This document shows positions 1 to 5,602 of a DNA stretch of 6,612 bases, in pieces. Every line of letters begins with the position of its first letter. Position 1 is the stretch's first letter. This DNA comes from an uncultured Clostridia bacterium (GTDB lineage Bacteria > Bacillota > Clostridia > Christensenellales > Pumilibacteraceae). The notes beneath the pieces are model-generated. The model worked only from the letters and a program-made list of their open reading frames with translations. It had not been told where the DNA came from and searched no databases. Location: assembly GCA_947627075.1 (NCBI GenBank), contig CANQUR010000091.1, positions 1-6,612 of the forward strand, given 5' to 3'. A program made the translations under genes and the position numbers.

Positions 1-45
1 GGCGAACCCCGCGGGATTTCTTCCTGCTTTCCCCTTCCGCCACAC

Positions 46-67
46 AAAAAAGGGCGCTATGCGCCCT
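46..67 (-). terminator. Intrinsic terminator downstream of the tRNA-Ser remnant
   Basis: Read on the minus strand, a 7-bp GC-rich stem (AGGGCGC / GCGCCCT, three-base loop) is followed by a run of six T. It begins six bases past the CCA end of the tRNA-Ser fragment, so it is most simply the original host terminator of that tRNA gene. No clear terminator was found between the KAP gene (stop at 345) and this site, so it may also end leftward transcripts leaving the element. That second role is inference. Confidence 0.85.
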
Positions 68-72
68 CTGTC

Positions 73-128
73 TGGCGGAAGGTGAGGGATTCGAACCCCC
101 GGATAGTTGCCCACCAACGGTTTTCAAG
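73..128 (-). tRNA. 3' fragment of tRNA-Ser(UGA), cut in the anticodon loop; attachment site
   Basis: On the minus strand the bases run from the anticodon loop (CTTGAAA, anticodon TGA at 126-124) through the 3' anticodon stem, a long variable arm typical of serine tRNA, a T arm with GTTCGAAT, the 3' acceptor strand ACCTTCC, the discriminator G and an encoded CCA. The partner 5' anticodon strand should read about ACGGT but is CAAGA, and no D arm or 5' acceptor strand follows. This is therefore not a functional tRNA. A 3' tRNA fragment joined to foreign DNA in the anticodon loop is the usual mark of a tyrosine-recombinase element integrated in a tRNA gene. The rebuilt, full tRNA gene should lie at the other, unseen end. 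Confidence 0.88.
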
Positions 129-139
129 TCTTGACCGCC
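119..139. repeat. Imperfect inverted repeat centred on the tRNA/element junction
   Basis: The perfect 11-base core TCAAGTCTTGA (124-134) is centred on base 129, just beside the last tRNA-like base (128). Bases 119-120 and 138-139 add two more pairs, so 7 of 10 positions pair across the centre. Tyrosine recombinases bind two inverted core half-sites flanking the crossover, so this could be the core of the attachment site. The left half is tRNA sequence and the right half is element sequence, as expected for a recombined site. The role is inferred. Confidence 0.5.
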
Positions 140-344
140 ATATTATGCCGATTTATTTCTTTTGATCTGTAGTTATGTATATTTTCATTTTGATGCCTTT
201 CTGACTGATTTAAGGCTTGTTTTTAACTATTTTTACTCTATTTGAGTGCTTTTAAGATTCATCTCGTGATTTCTGCTTTTTCGCAAAGTCAAACAACTTT
301 TGTAGAAAAATTGTAGATTAGATAAATATTTTGAGAAGTAGCCA
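129..344. other. Non-coding AT-rich element end
   Basis: No open reading frame of useful length exists on either strand here, and no remnant of an integrase gene can be read. The stretch holds the right half of the junction inverted repeat and, at its inner end, two copies of TTGTAGA spaced 11 bp apart. Its position between the attachment site and the first element gene fits a recombinase-binding arm region. The KAP operon probably transcribes leftward across it. Confidence 0.5.
300..317. repeat. Two TTGTAGA direct repeats, 11-bp period
   Basis: TTGTAGA occurs at 300-306 and again at 311-317, separated by AAAA. A spacing of 11 bp places both copies on nearly the same face of the helix, as for paired protein-binding sites. 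Integrases of the Tn916/lambda type bind short direct repeats (arm sites) inside the element ends, and the position about 170 bp from the junction would suit this. In AT-rich DNA a short repeat like this can also arise by chance. Confidence 0.3.
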
Positions 345-1643
345 CTACATGAACAATTTAGCTTTTTCAATTGCCTGATTTATACTAAATGGATATCGTG
401 TTCTCTCATATGATAAATTTTTTATCGCGGTTTCATTAATGCCTAATTCTTCTTCCAACTCATTTTTATCAAGGAGGGAAATGGGCAAAAATGCGTTAAT
501 AAAATGTATTATAAATGATTGCGCTATACCATCATATTGATTTGGATTTTTTAGATAGTTAAATATTGGTGCGGTATTTGATTTTGAAGCATCTTCAAAA
601 AAATAGTATAAAGGACTTTCACGATATTTTATTATTTCATTACTATAGTAATCTTGTTTTTGTACATAAAACCATTTTTTATAAAGAGCATCATCACTAT
701 GCTTAACTATAATTATGATTGATATCAAAATCGGATACCAATAGTAAAAGTTTTGCGGTTCCCCGTATTGATTAATACCGTTACAAATAAGATTTACTTC
801 ATTTACTATGCGTTGACAATCACGAACAGAGTAATTCATGGTGTCAAACAACTTTGTAATGAATTCTTTCACAAGAGCAGTATCGGTTCCCGCCCTAAAC
901 TTCATTAAAGATTGCACAAATTGAGCTCTATTATTATCTGGTAAATCTATCTGATAATTAATGAATTTAGATAAGTAGCCTAATGTATTTTGCGCATCTC
1001 CAAATCTATCTTTAATAGCACAGTCTAATTGTTGCTTATCTAAAGCTATTACAACTATAAGATTTGGAATCTCAAACAAATGATAGAGTGTTTCAAGTAC
1101 TTTTATTTGATATTCGGGCAAGCACCTATCCAACTCATCTACAAGAAAGAGCAATTTTTTGTCTTTACAATAATCGCATAAAATTTCTCTAAACTCGACA
1201 ATAGATGTTCTATACTGATCATATTCTGTGAAAATATTTTCAGGGACTTCTGTTATTGGCGTTAAATCAACACAATGCGCATTCGCCAAAGTGCCAGTGA
1301 TTATCTTTGGTAAAGCCTTTATAACCTTTAATGCCCCTGATTTGATTTTTGAAATAACATTTTCATCCTTCTTTTTTAACTTACTTATTTCATATAAAAT
1401 AGGTATCAATGGGTTATCGAATAAATTATTTTCCCAAGCATTATAATTTACAATTTCAAATTTTTGCTCTTGTTGATTTTGTTCATTGATAAATCCCAGC
1501 AATGTCGTTTTGCCACTACCGTACTTACCGTTTATTATCATTGTAAACCCACTGTTGCCTTGATTACCGAAATTTTCAAATAACAAAAATAAATCGCTTA
1601 TAAATTTGCGCCTATCTAATTTATCTTCTGTAAGTTTTAACAT
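345..1643 (-). CDS. KAP-family P-loop NTPase
   Basis: A 432-residue predicted ATPase of the KAP family. Visible motifs: Walker A GKYGSGKT (residues 39-46); NYNAWEN (about 67-72), matching the family's conserved W-containing strand after Walker A; Walker B LLFLVDELDRC (164-174) with the acidic pair D169/E170 and the family-typical DR; then VVIALD (197-202). Many KAP proteins carry transmembrane helices between the Walker motifs. Here only a short weakly hydrophobic stretch (about 104-119) is present, so this looks like a soluble form. The C-terminal third matches nothing I recognise, apart from a hydrophobic helix near 303-315. The start ATG at 1643-1641 is preceded by GGTGA (1652-1648). It lies 20 bp after the nuclease stop, so the two are almost surely co-transcribed. 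KAP ATPases occur in several phage-defence systems (for example QatA). The gene is visibly more AT-rich than the polymerase gene, suggesting a separate origin. Confidence 0.9.
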   Translation of the reverse strand: MLKLTEDKLDRRKFISDLFLLFENFGNQGNSGFTMIINGKYGSGKTTLLGFINEQNQQEQKFEIVNYNAWENNLFDNPLIPILYEISKLKKKDENVISKIKSGALKVIKALPKIITGTLANAHCVDLTPITEVPENIFTEYDQYRTSIVEFREILCDYCKDKKLLFLVDELDRCLPEYQIKVLETLYHLFEIPNLIVVIALDKQQLDCAIKDRFGDAQNTLGYLSKFINYQIDLPDNNRAQFVQSLMKFRAGTDTALVKEFITKLFDTMNYSVRDCQRIVNEVNLICNGINQYGEPQNFYYWYPILISIIIIVKHSDDALYKKWFYVQKQDYYSNEIIKYRESPLYYFFEDASKSNTAPIFNYLKNPNQYDGIAQSFIIHFINAFLPISLLDKNELEEELGINETAIKNLSYERTRYPFSINQAIEKAKLFM

Positions 1644-1663
1644 ATTTTCACCATTAATTACTC

Positions 1664-2665
1664 TTACTTTATTCTTTTTTGTATATCTTCGATAGAAGGC
1701 AACAAATCTTTGTATTCGTCGGGAAGTTCTCCGAGTCTGAATTCGCTTATGCCCATAGGCTTACTTATATCGCGCAAAGCATATTCGGCAACAAGGTTGT
1801 TTTTACTTTTGCAAAGCAACAAGCCTATTGTGGGATTATCGTTTTCTTTTTTCAGTTCTCCATCCACGGCTGAAATATAAAAGTTAAGCTGTCCCGCATG
1901 TTCGGGCTTAAATTGTTCATTTTTTAATTCTATAACAACGTAACACCTCAAGTTAATATTATAGAAGAGTAGGTCGATATAGAAATCGTCACCGCCCACA
2001 GTTAGGTGGTATTGATGTCCTAAGAACGCAAAACCGGTGCCGAGCTCTAACAGAAAAGCGGTTATATCCTTGACAAGTGCGTTTTCAATATCGCGTTCAA
2101 CTATATCTTCTTTTAGCGGTATAAAATCAAAAACATAAGGGTCTTTCATTGTTTGGACGGCAAGCTCGCTTTGCGGTGCAGGTAAGCTAAGTTCGAAATT
2201 GCTTACCTTTTCGGCAATAGCCTGTCTTTCAAAGAGTTTACTGTCAATTTGATGACCAAGTACTCTATACGACCATCCGTTTTTAATGGTTCTTTCGCTA
2301 TACCAACGCCTTTGGGTATCATCGGTTACTTTATCCATAATCATAATGATATGCGTCCATGTAATTTGTGCAAGCACTGCTTGCACAAATTGGACGTCCT
2401 CAAACTCTGCGGCAAATTTTGCCATATATTTAAGATTGCGCACGGAATATCCCTTTGCTTCGGGATACGCAAGATGAATATCTCGTGATAGGTTATCTAT
2501 AAATTTATTGCCCCATGATTTGTGTGCGTTGATTGCCTCTCCGATGCTGTAATAGAGTAGAATAAGCTCACGATTTACTTCGACTGTTGCTTTATATCTT
2601 GCAGATTGAATTTTGTTTTTTATGTCATCTACAACTGCAATATATTGGTTATCGTTAAGAAGCAT
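1664..2665 (-). CDS. YhcG/DUF1016-family PDDEXK nuclease
   Basis: A 333-residue protein matching the YhcG (DUF1016) family over its full length. The N-terminal half is the helical DUF1016_N-type region (about 10-150: an LYYSIGE helix, then GYSVRNLKYM, then the TWTHIIMIMDKV segment typical of the family). The C-terminal half is a PDDEXK nuclease fold: E194 in ERDIENAL, D231 in FYIDLLFY, E246 and K248 in VVIELK, and Q259 in the AGQLNFY motif. All catalytic positions appear intact. The start ATG (2665-2663) follows GGTGG at 2677-2673 with 7-nt spacing, a moderate ribosome site. It is first in an operon with the KAP ATPase and has a good promoter. The family is linked to type I restriction loci and mobile elements, and its substrate is poorly known. 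A DNA-cleaving defence role is inferred, and no methylase is seen here. Confidence 0.92.
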   Translation of the reverse strand: MLLNDNQYIAVVDDIKNKIQSARYKATVEVNRELILLYYSIGEAINAHKSWGNKFIDNLSRDIHLAYPEAKGYSVRNLKYMAKFAAEFEDVQFVQAVLAQITWTHIIMIMDKVTDDTQRRWYSERTIKNGWSYRVLGHQIDSKLFERQAIAEKVSNFELSLPAPQSELAVQTMKDPYVFDFIPLKEDIVERDIENALVKDITAFLLELGTGFAFLGHQYHLTVGGDDFYIDLLFYNINLRCYVVIELKNEQFKPEHAGQLNFYISAVDGELKKENDNPTIGLLLCKSKNNLVAEYALRDISKPMGISEFRLGELPDEYKDLLPSIEDIQKRIK

Positions 2666-2694
2666 ATTTTTACCACCAAAAAATTTATATGACT

Positions 2695-2723
2695 ATTATA
2701 TCATATCTCGACAAGAATTTCAA
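2695..2723 (-). promoter_or_regulatory. Sigma-A-type promoter of the nuclease/KAP operon
   Basis: On the minus strand a -35 box TTGAAA (2723-2718) and a perfect -10 box TATAAT (2700-2695) are separated by 17 bp. Transcription should begin near 2688, giving a short leader of about 23 bases with the GGTGG ribosome site before the ATG at 2665. It diverges from the polymerase promoter; the two -35 boxes are about 50 bp apart, so one regulator could act on both. Confidence 0.75.
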
Positions 2724-2741
2724 TGCTTTGTGGCGTGTTTT

Positions 2742-2754
2742 ATCGGAAAGCGAT
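2742..2754. repeat. Small inverted repeat between the divergent promoters
   Basis: ATCG (2742-2745) and CGAT (2751-2754) form a short inverted repeat with a five-base centre, roughly midway between the two divergent -35 boxes. Adding the flanking T-rich and A-rich bases gives a weak extension. Its place would suit an operator controlling both transcripts, but the arms are short enough to be chance. Confidence 0.2.
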
Positions 2755-2771
2755 TAACAGGTATTGCAGAC

Positions 2772-2800
2772 TTGATATTTCTCCCAAATTACGGTATAAT
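2772..2800 (+). promoter_or_regulatory. Sigma-A-type promoter giving a probable leaderless polymerase mRNA
   Basis: A -35 box TTGATA (2772-2777), 17-bp spacer and perfect -10 box TATAAT (2795-2800). RNA synthesis normally starts about 5-9 bases past the -10 box, that is 2805-2809, and the ATG of the polymerase gene is at 2807-2809. The message would therefore have no or almost no 5' leader. There is no Shine-Dalgarno sequence in front of this ATG, which agrees. Confidence 0.75.
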
Positions 2801-2806
2801 TGGACT

Positions 2807-5365
2807 ATGAAAAACAGCTATCGAATACTCTCGTTAGAAGCGAGCGATATATATAAACACGAGCAAGAAAACGGGGTTGCTGTCGGGTATAAATTGCCCG
2901 AATATAAAAGCTACGCCTATTTTCGGCTGTTCAAAAATATTTTGGACTATTCGTTGGATACGATAAAACTCGAAGAAGTCTATCTGCGTGTTTGTCGCAA
3001 GAAGTTTGCTTATCAAGATAAATACGAAAACCGTTATACTCTCGCCGTTGTCAGCGTAAAATTCAATTATACATATAAAGCCGCAGAGAACAATTCTGTT
3101 AAAGTCAAAGAACTTCGTAAATACGTTTATGAGAACGGGTTTAGCATAGACGGCATTCACTACGTAAGATATAAGCGAAGCGCGGGAAGCTCACGTGAAG
3201 GCACTTGCCTGTTTATTGATGAGCGCATATATAAGGCAATGACAAAATGGAGTGATTGCGGATTAAAACTCACAAACGATTGGGCTTCGTGGGAATCGTA
3301 TCGGGCGTTATCGCTTTCTTCTATCAAAGGTACGATAGATATTCCGCTTAACGGTATTCTATTCGTGCCGGACTATAAAAGCACGTTTACGGACGATGTC
3401 ATTTCCGTTGAATTGCAAGACGGACAACTTGTCGCCGAGCAAAAGAAAACGCAAATAACCAACGATATATGGGACGGCGAAAGCCTATTGGACGAGAGCC
3501 TGTTTGCAGGAATTTATGCGGACAAGCATTTTCTACTACTTCGCAATAAATTTTTTAAGACGTGCGCCTTTAAGACGAAGTTGCAAAAATGGCTCAAAGA
3601 TAAAAGCATTACTCTTGAAGATTTGCGCTCTCGCGGCTTTATTACGTTTGCAACGGACATTAATCAAATCGTAATGGTAACTACACCAAACAGTTTGAAA
3701 TATCTTAAATTCACAAACGGTTTTACCGAAAGTAATATCCGCAAGTGGACGGATAATACAGACAGCGTTTTCGGCGTAGTTAAGTGGGACAAGCGAACGA
3801 GATATTTCGGTGGGTGTATGGTGCAGTCGAGCTACCAGCTTTTGAACTCTGTTTTTCTTTCCGAAAATGAATGCGAAAAATTATTGACGCCGAGTATCGA
3901 ATACATAAAAACGATTCGTGGCGATTCGGACTTCATGCGCTACCACTTTGCAAGCGCTTATGCGAGAGAAAAAGATGTGAGCAACCAAGAGACGGATGAC
4001 GAACTTGTAGACCGTGCCGACGTTATCCTGTCCTTGCTTGAACACAACTTCGAGTTTGAAAATACCAAGCTGTATATCAATTTCAGAAACGAGGTCGTAA
4101 AAGGTCTGAAACGTAAACTGAAACGCGGCAAGATTTTATTAAACGGCACAAACGCAACCTTATTCGGTAACGGCGCGGAAATGTTAAAGTACATTGCGGG
4201 AGAAGAAATAACAAGCGAATTAAAGCAAGGGCAAATACGCTCGTCTCGCTTCCCGCACAAGACAAAACTACTCTGCGCACGTTCTCCTCATATTACTATG
4301 GGCAATCTCTATCTTGCGGAAAATAATTTGGATGGAGATATTTGGGATTACTTTGACTTGGGCGATAATATCGTCTGCGTGAATGCCATAAACGAAAATA
4401 TACAGCAGAGACTGAACGGTTGCGACTACGATTCGGATTCGATGCTTATAACGGACAATGAGATACTGATTAAAGCCGCTACGGAATTTTATAAAGAATT
4501 CAAAGTACCCGTATGCAATATTCCGTCTGTTGTCAAAGCAAATCAACCGCTGTACGAATTGGATTATAACACAAGCGTAAACAAAGTCGGTGAAATCGTG
4601 AATTTGTCTCAAAAGCTGAATACTCTTTTATGGGATATGGTAATCAAAGGCTACTTGGACGAAAGAACAGACGAAATATATTTTGACGTATGCAAGCTCG
4701 CCGTACTATCGGGCATTGAGATAGATAAGGCTAAACGCGCATACGATAACATAAACGTATCGAAAGAACTCTCTGCCATTCGAAATAAGTACGAAAAAAT
4801 CAACCCCGACTTCTTTAAAGAAATAGATTTTGCTCCCGAAGACGGCGCGAAGGAATACGAGAAATTCTATACCACTATGGATCACATATACGGCATTGCT
4901 GATAAAATAAAATTCAATGCCGGCAGAAAGCATAAAACGTACTATACCTCCGCTACAGGAATTGCGGACGAGCTTATCCCTTCGGGCAATTCAACGGACT
5001 ATCGGCACAGAGACAGAGTAATCGAGATTTGCGAGGTGTACAAAACAAAACTGAACGCTTTGTACGATTTATACAGTAAAGCAGAAAAACCCGAAAAGAC
5101 TGTTCTTTACGAAACTATTATGCAAACAAAAGCCGAGCGCGACGAGTTGGTAGCAAAGCAGCTAACAAGCTATGCCGTATTGGTTTTGCTTATAAGATAC
5201 TACGAACAAAAGGATTCTACGAACTGGCGCGCTTACGAACCTATCGTCAAGCACCCGCTCTACCGTGAAATGTTATCGGGCGGCGGCTATACTATGCCCG
5301 AAGTCGTAGAAGATGCTAACGGCGAATATACTTTATACAATCTGAAATTTACAAAAAAGTCGTAA
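2807..5365 (+). CDS. Single-chain RNA polymerase of the YonO / eukaryotic-type RdRP superfamily
   Basis: An 852-residue protein that I assign to the two-double-psi-barrel RNA polymerases, related to silencing RdRPs and to YonO of phage SPbeta. The second-barrel signature is clear: ARSPHITMGNLYLA (491-504) aligns with the RdRP 'tRnPclhPGDirv' segment. It is followed by GDNIVCVNA, then NGCDYDSD (537-544), the metal-binding motif with D540, D542 and D544. The earlier KILLNG / NATLFGNGAEML region (442-460) matches the RdRP segment linking the barrels, and VPDYKSTF (187-194) and KWDKRTRYFGG plus SSYQLLN (326-347) probably belong to the first barrel. The final 300 residues are helical and rich in charge. 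The usual DxDGD glycine is serine (S543). The ATG at 2807 is chosen over an in-frame ATG at 2723 because the latter lies upstream of the promoter. The gene is monocistronic, with its own promoter and terminator. Whether the template is DNA (as for YonO) or RNA cannot be told from sequence; a DNA template is more likely for a bacterial element. Confidence 0.85.
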   Translation: MKNSYRILSLEASDIYKHEQENGVAVGYKLPEYKSYAYFRLFKNILDYSLDTIKLEEVYLRVCRKKFAYQDKYENRYTLAVVSVKFNYTYKAAENNSVKVKELRKYVYENGFSIDGIHYVRYKRSAGSSREGTCLFIDERIYKAMTKWSDCGLKLTNDWASWESYRALSLSSIKGTIDIPLNGILFVPDYKSTFTDDVISVELQDGQLVAEQKKTQITNDIWDGESLLDESLFAGIYADKHFLLLRNKFFKTCAFKTKLQKWLKDKSITLEDLRSRGFITFATDINQIVMVTTPNSLKYLKFTNGFTESNIRKWTDNTDSVFGVVKWDKRTRYFGGCMVQSSYQLLNSVFLSENECEKLLTPSIEYIKTIRGDSDFMRYHFASAYAREKDVSNQETDDELVDRADVILSLLEHNFEFENTKLYINFRNEVVKGLKRKLKRGKILLNGTNATLFGNGAEMLKYIAGEEITSELKQGQIRSSRFPHKTKLLCARSPHITMGNLYLAENNLDGDIWDYFDLGDNIVCVNAINENIQQRLNGCDYDSDSMLITDNEILIKAATEFYKEFKVPVCNIPSVVKANQPLYELDYNTSVNKVGEIVNLSQKLNTLLWDMVIKGYLDERTDEIYFDVCKLAVLSGIEIDKAKRAYDNINVSKELSAIRNKYEKINPDFFKEIDFAPEDGAKEYEKFYTTMDHIYGIADKIKFNAGRKHKTYYTSATGIADELIPSGNSTDYRHRDRVIEICEVYKTKLNALYDLYSKAEKPEKTVLYETIMQTKAERDELVAKQLTSYAVLVLLIRYYEQKDSTNWRAYEPIVKHPLYREMLSGGGYTMPEVVEDANGEYTLYNLKFTKKS

Positions 5366-5370
5366 AATAT

Positions 5371-5406
5371 GGGAATGGCGTAATTTTGCGCCGTTCCTTA
5401 TTTTTG
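5371..5406 (+). terminator. Intrinsic terminator of the polymerase gene
   Basis: A 9-bp stem, GGAATGGCG (5372-5380) with CGCCGTTCC (5389-5397) including one G-T pair, has an 8-base loop and is followed by TTATTTTT. It begins 6 bases after the polymerase stop codon and isolates that gene from the one downstream. Confidence 0.85.
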
Positions 5407-5483
5407 GTTGCCGAATATTATTTACCAGAATTTTCAGACATTTAAGGTTGATTTCGGCACTATTTTATATGCTTTATATCTTA

Positions 5484-5513
5484 TTGCGGAAAAGCAAACT
5501 TCAAAAGTATAAT
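5484..5513 (+). promoter_or_regulatory. Candidate promoter P1 for the DUF6291-like gene
   Basis: TTGCGG (5484-5489), 18-bp spacer and perfect -10 TATAAT (5508-5513). A transcript starting near 5520 would contain the whole hairpin at 5541-5570 before reaching the gene. The -10 context GTATAATTG is the same nine bases as at the polymerase promoter (2794-2802). Confidence 0.55.
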
Positions 5514-5543
5514 TGACATTATAGAGAACAAAGCAAATATACC
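5513..5543 (+). promoter_or_regulatory. Alternative promoter P2 for the DUF6291-like gene
   Basis: A perfect -35 box TTGACA (5513-5518) is followed by only weak -10 candidates: AATATA (5536-5541, 17-bp spacing) or TATACC (5538-5543, 19-bp spacing). Transcripts from it would begin near 5548-5550, within the left arm of the downstream hairpin, so the terminator could not form. It is weaker than P1 and stays a candidate. Confidence 0.3.
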
Positions 5544-5570
5544 GTCGGCTGGACAAGTCGGCGGTTTTTT
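5541..5570 (+). terminator. Terminator-like hairpin in the leader of the DUF6291-like gene (possible attenuator)
   Basis: A 10-bp stem, ACCGTCGGCT (5541-5550) with AGTCGGCGGT (5556-5565) including two G-T pairs, has a five-base loop and runs straight into T residues. It ends about 20 bases before the AAGGAG of the next gene. The polymerase gene already has its own terminator 150 bp upstream, and a promoter lies between the two, so this hairpin probably sits in the leader of the downstream gene as an attenuator. It could also be a second stop for upstream read-through. Confidence 0.75.
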
Positions 5571-5602
5571 GTATGTTCAAAAAATTTAAAAAGGAGAAAA
5601 TG

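Noticed and set aside
73..140. A complete, functional tRNA-Ser
   Set aside because: The 5' anticodon strand cannot pair with the 3' strand, and there is no D arm or 5' acceptor strand.
129..344. A remnant integrase gene at the element end
   Set aside because: All frames on both strands are broken by closely spaced stops and no recombinase motif can be read.
1664..2665. A type I or type II restriction-modification locus
   Set aside because: The nuclease family occurs near such loci, but no methylase or specificity subunit is present in the window.
2723..2806. In-frame 28-codon N-terminal extension of the polymerase (ATG at 2723)
   Set aside because: It overlaps the promoter of the gene, so the transcript would not contain it, and no ribosome site precedes the ATG.
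4424..4438. Reading DYDSD as a reverse-transcriptase or viral palm-type polymerase motif
   Set aside because: No YxDD or GDD motif or other palm motifs are found. The RSPHITMGNLYLA segment about 40 residues upstream fits the double-psi-barrel class instead.
3958..4612. Minus-strand frames of 65-114 codons opposite the polymerase gene
   Set aside because: They are antisense shadows of a strongly coding plus-strand gene and have no ribosome sites or recognisable motifs.
5573..5602. Upstream ATG at 5573 for the DUF6291-like gene
   Set aside because: It directly follows the terminator T run, lacks a ribosome site, and the AAGGAG at 5591-5596 lies inside the extra codons and points to 5600/5603.
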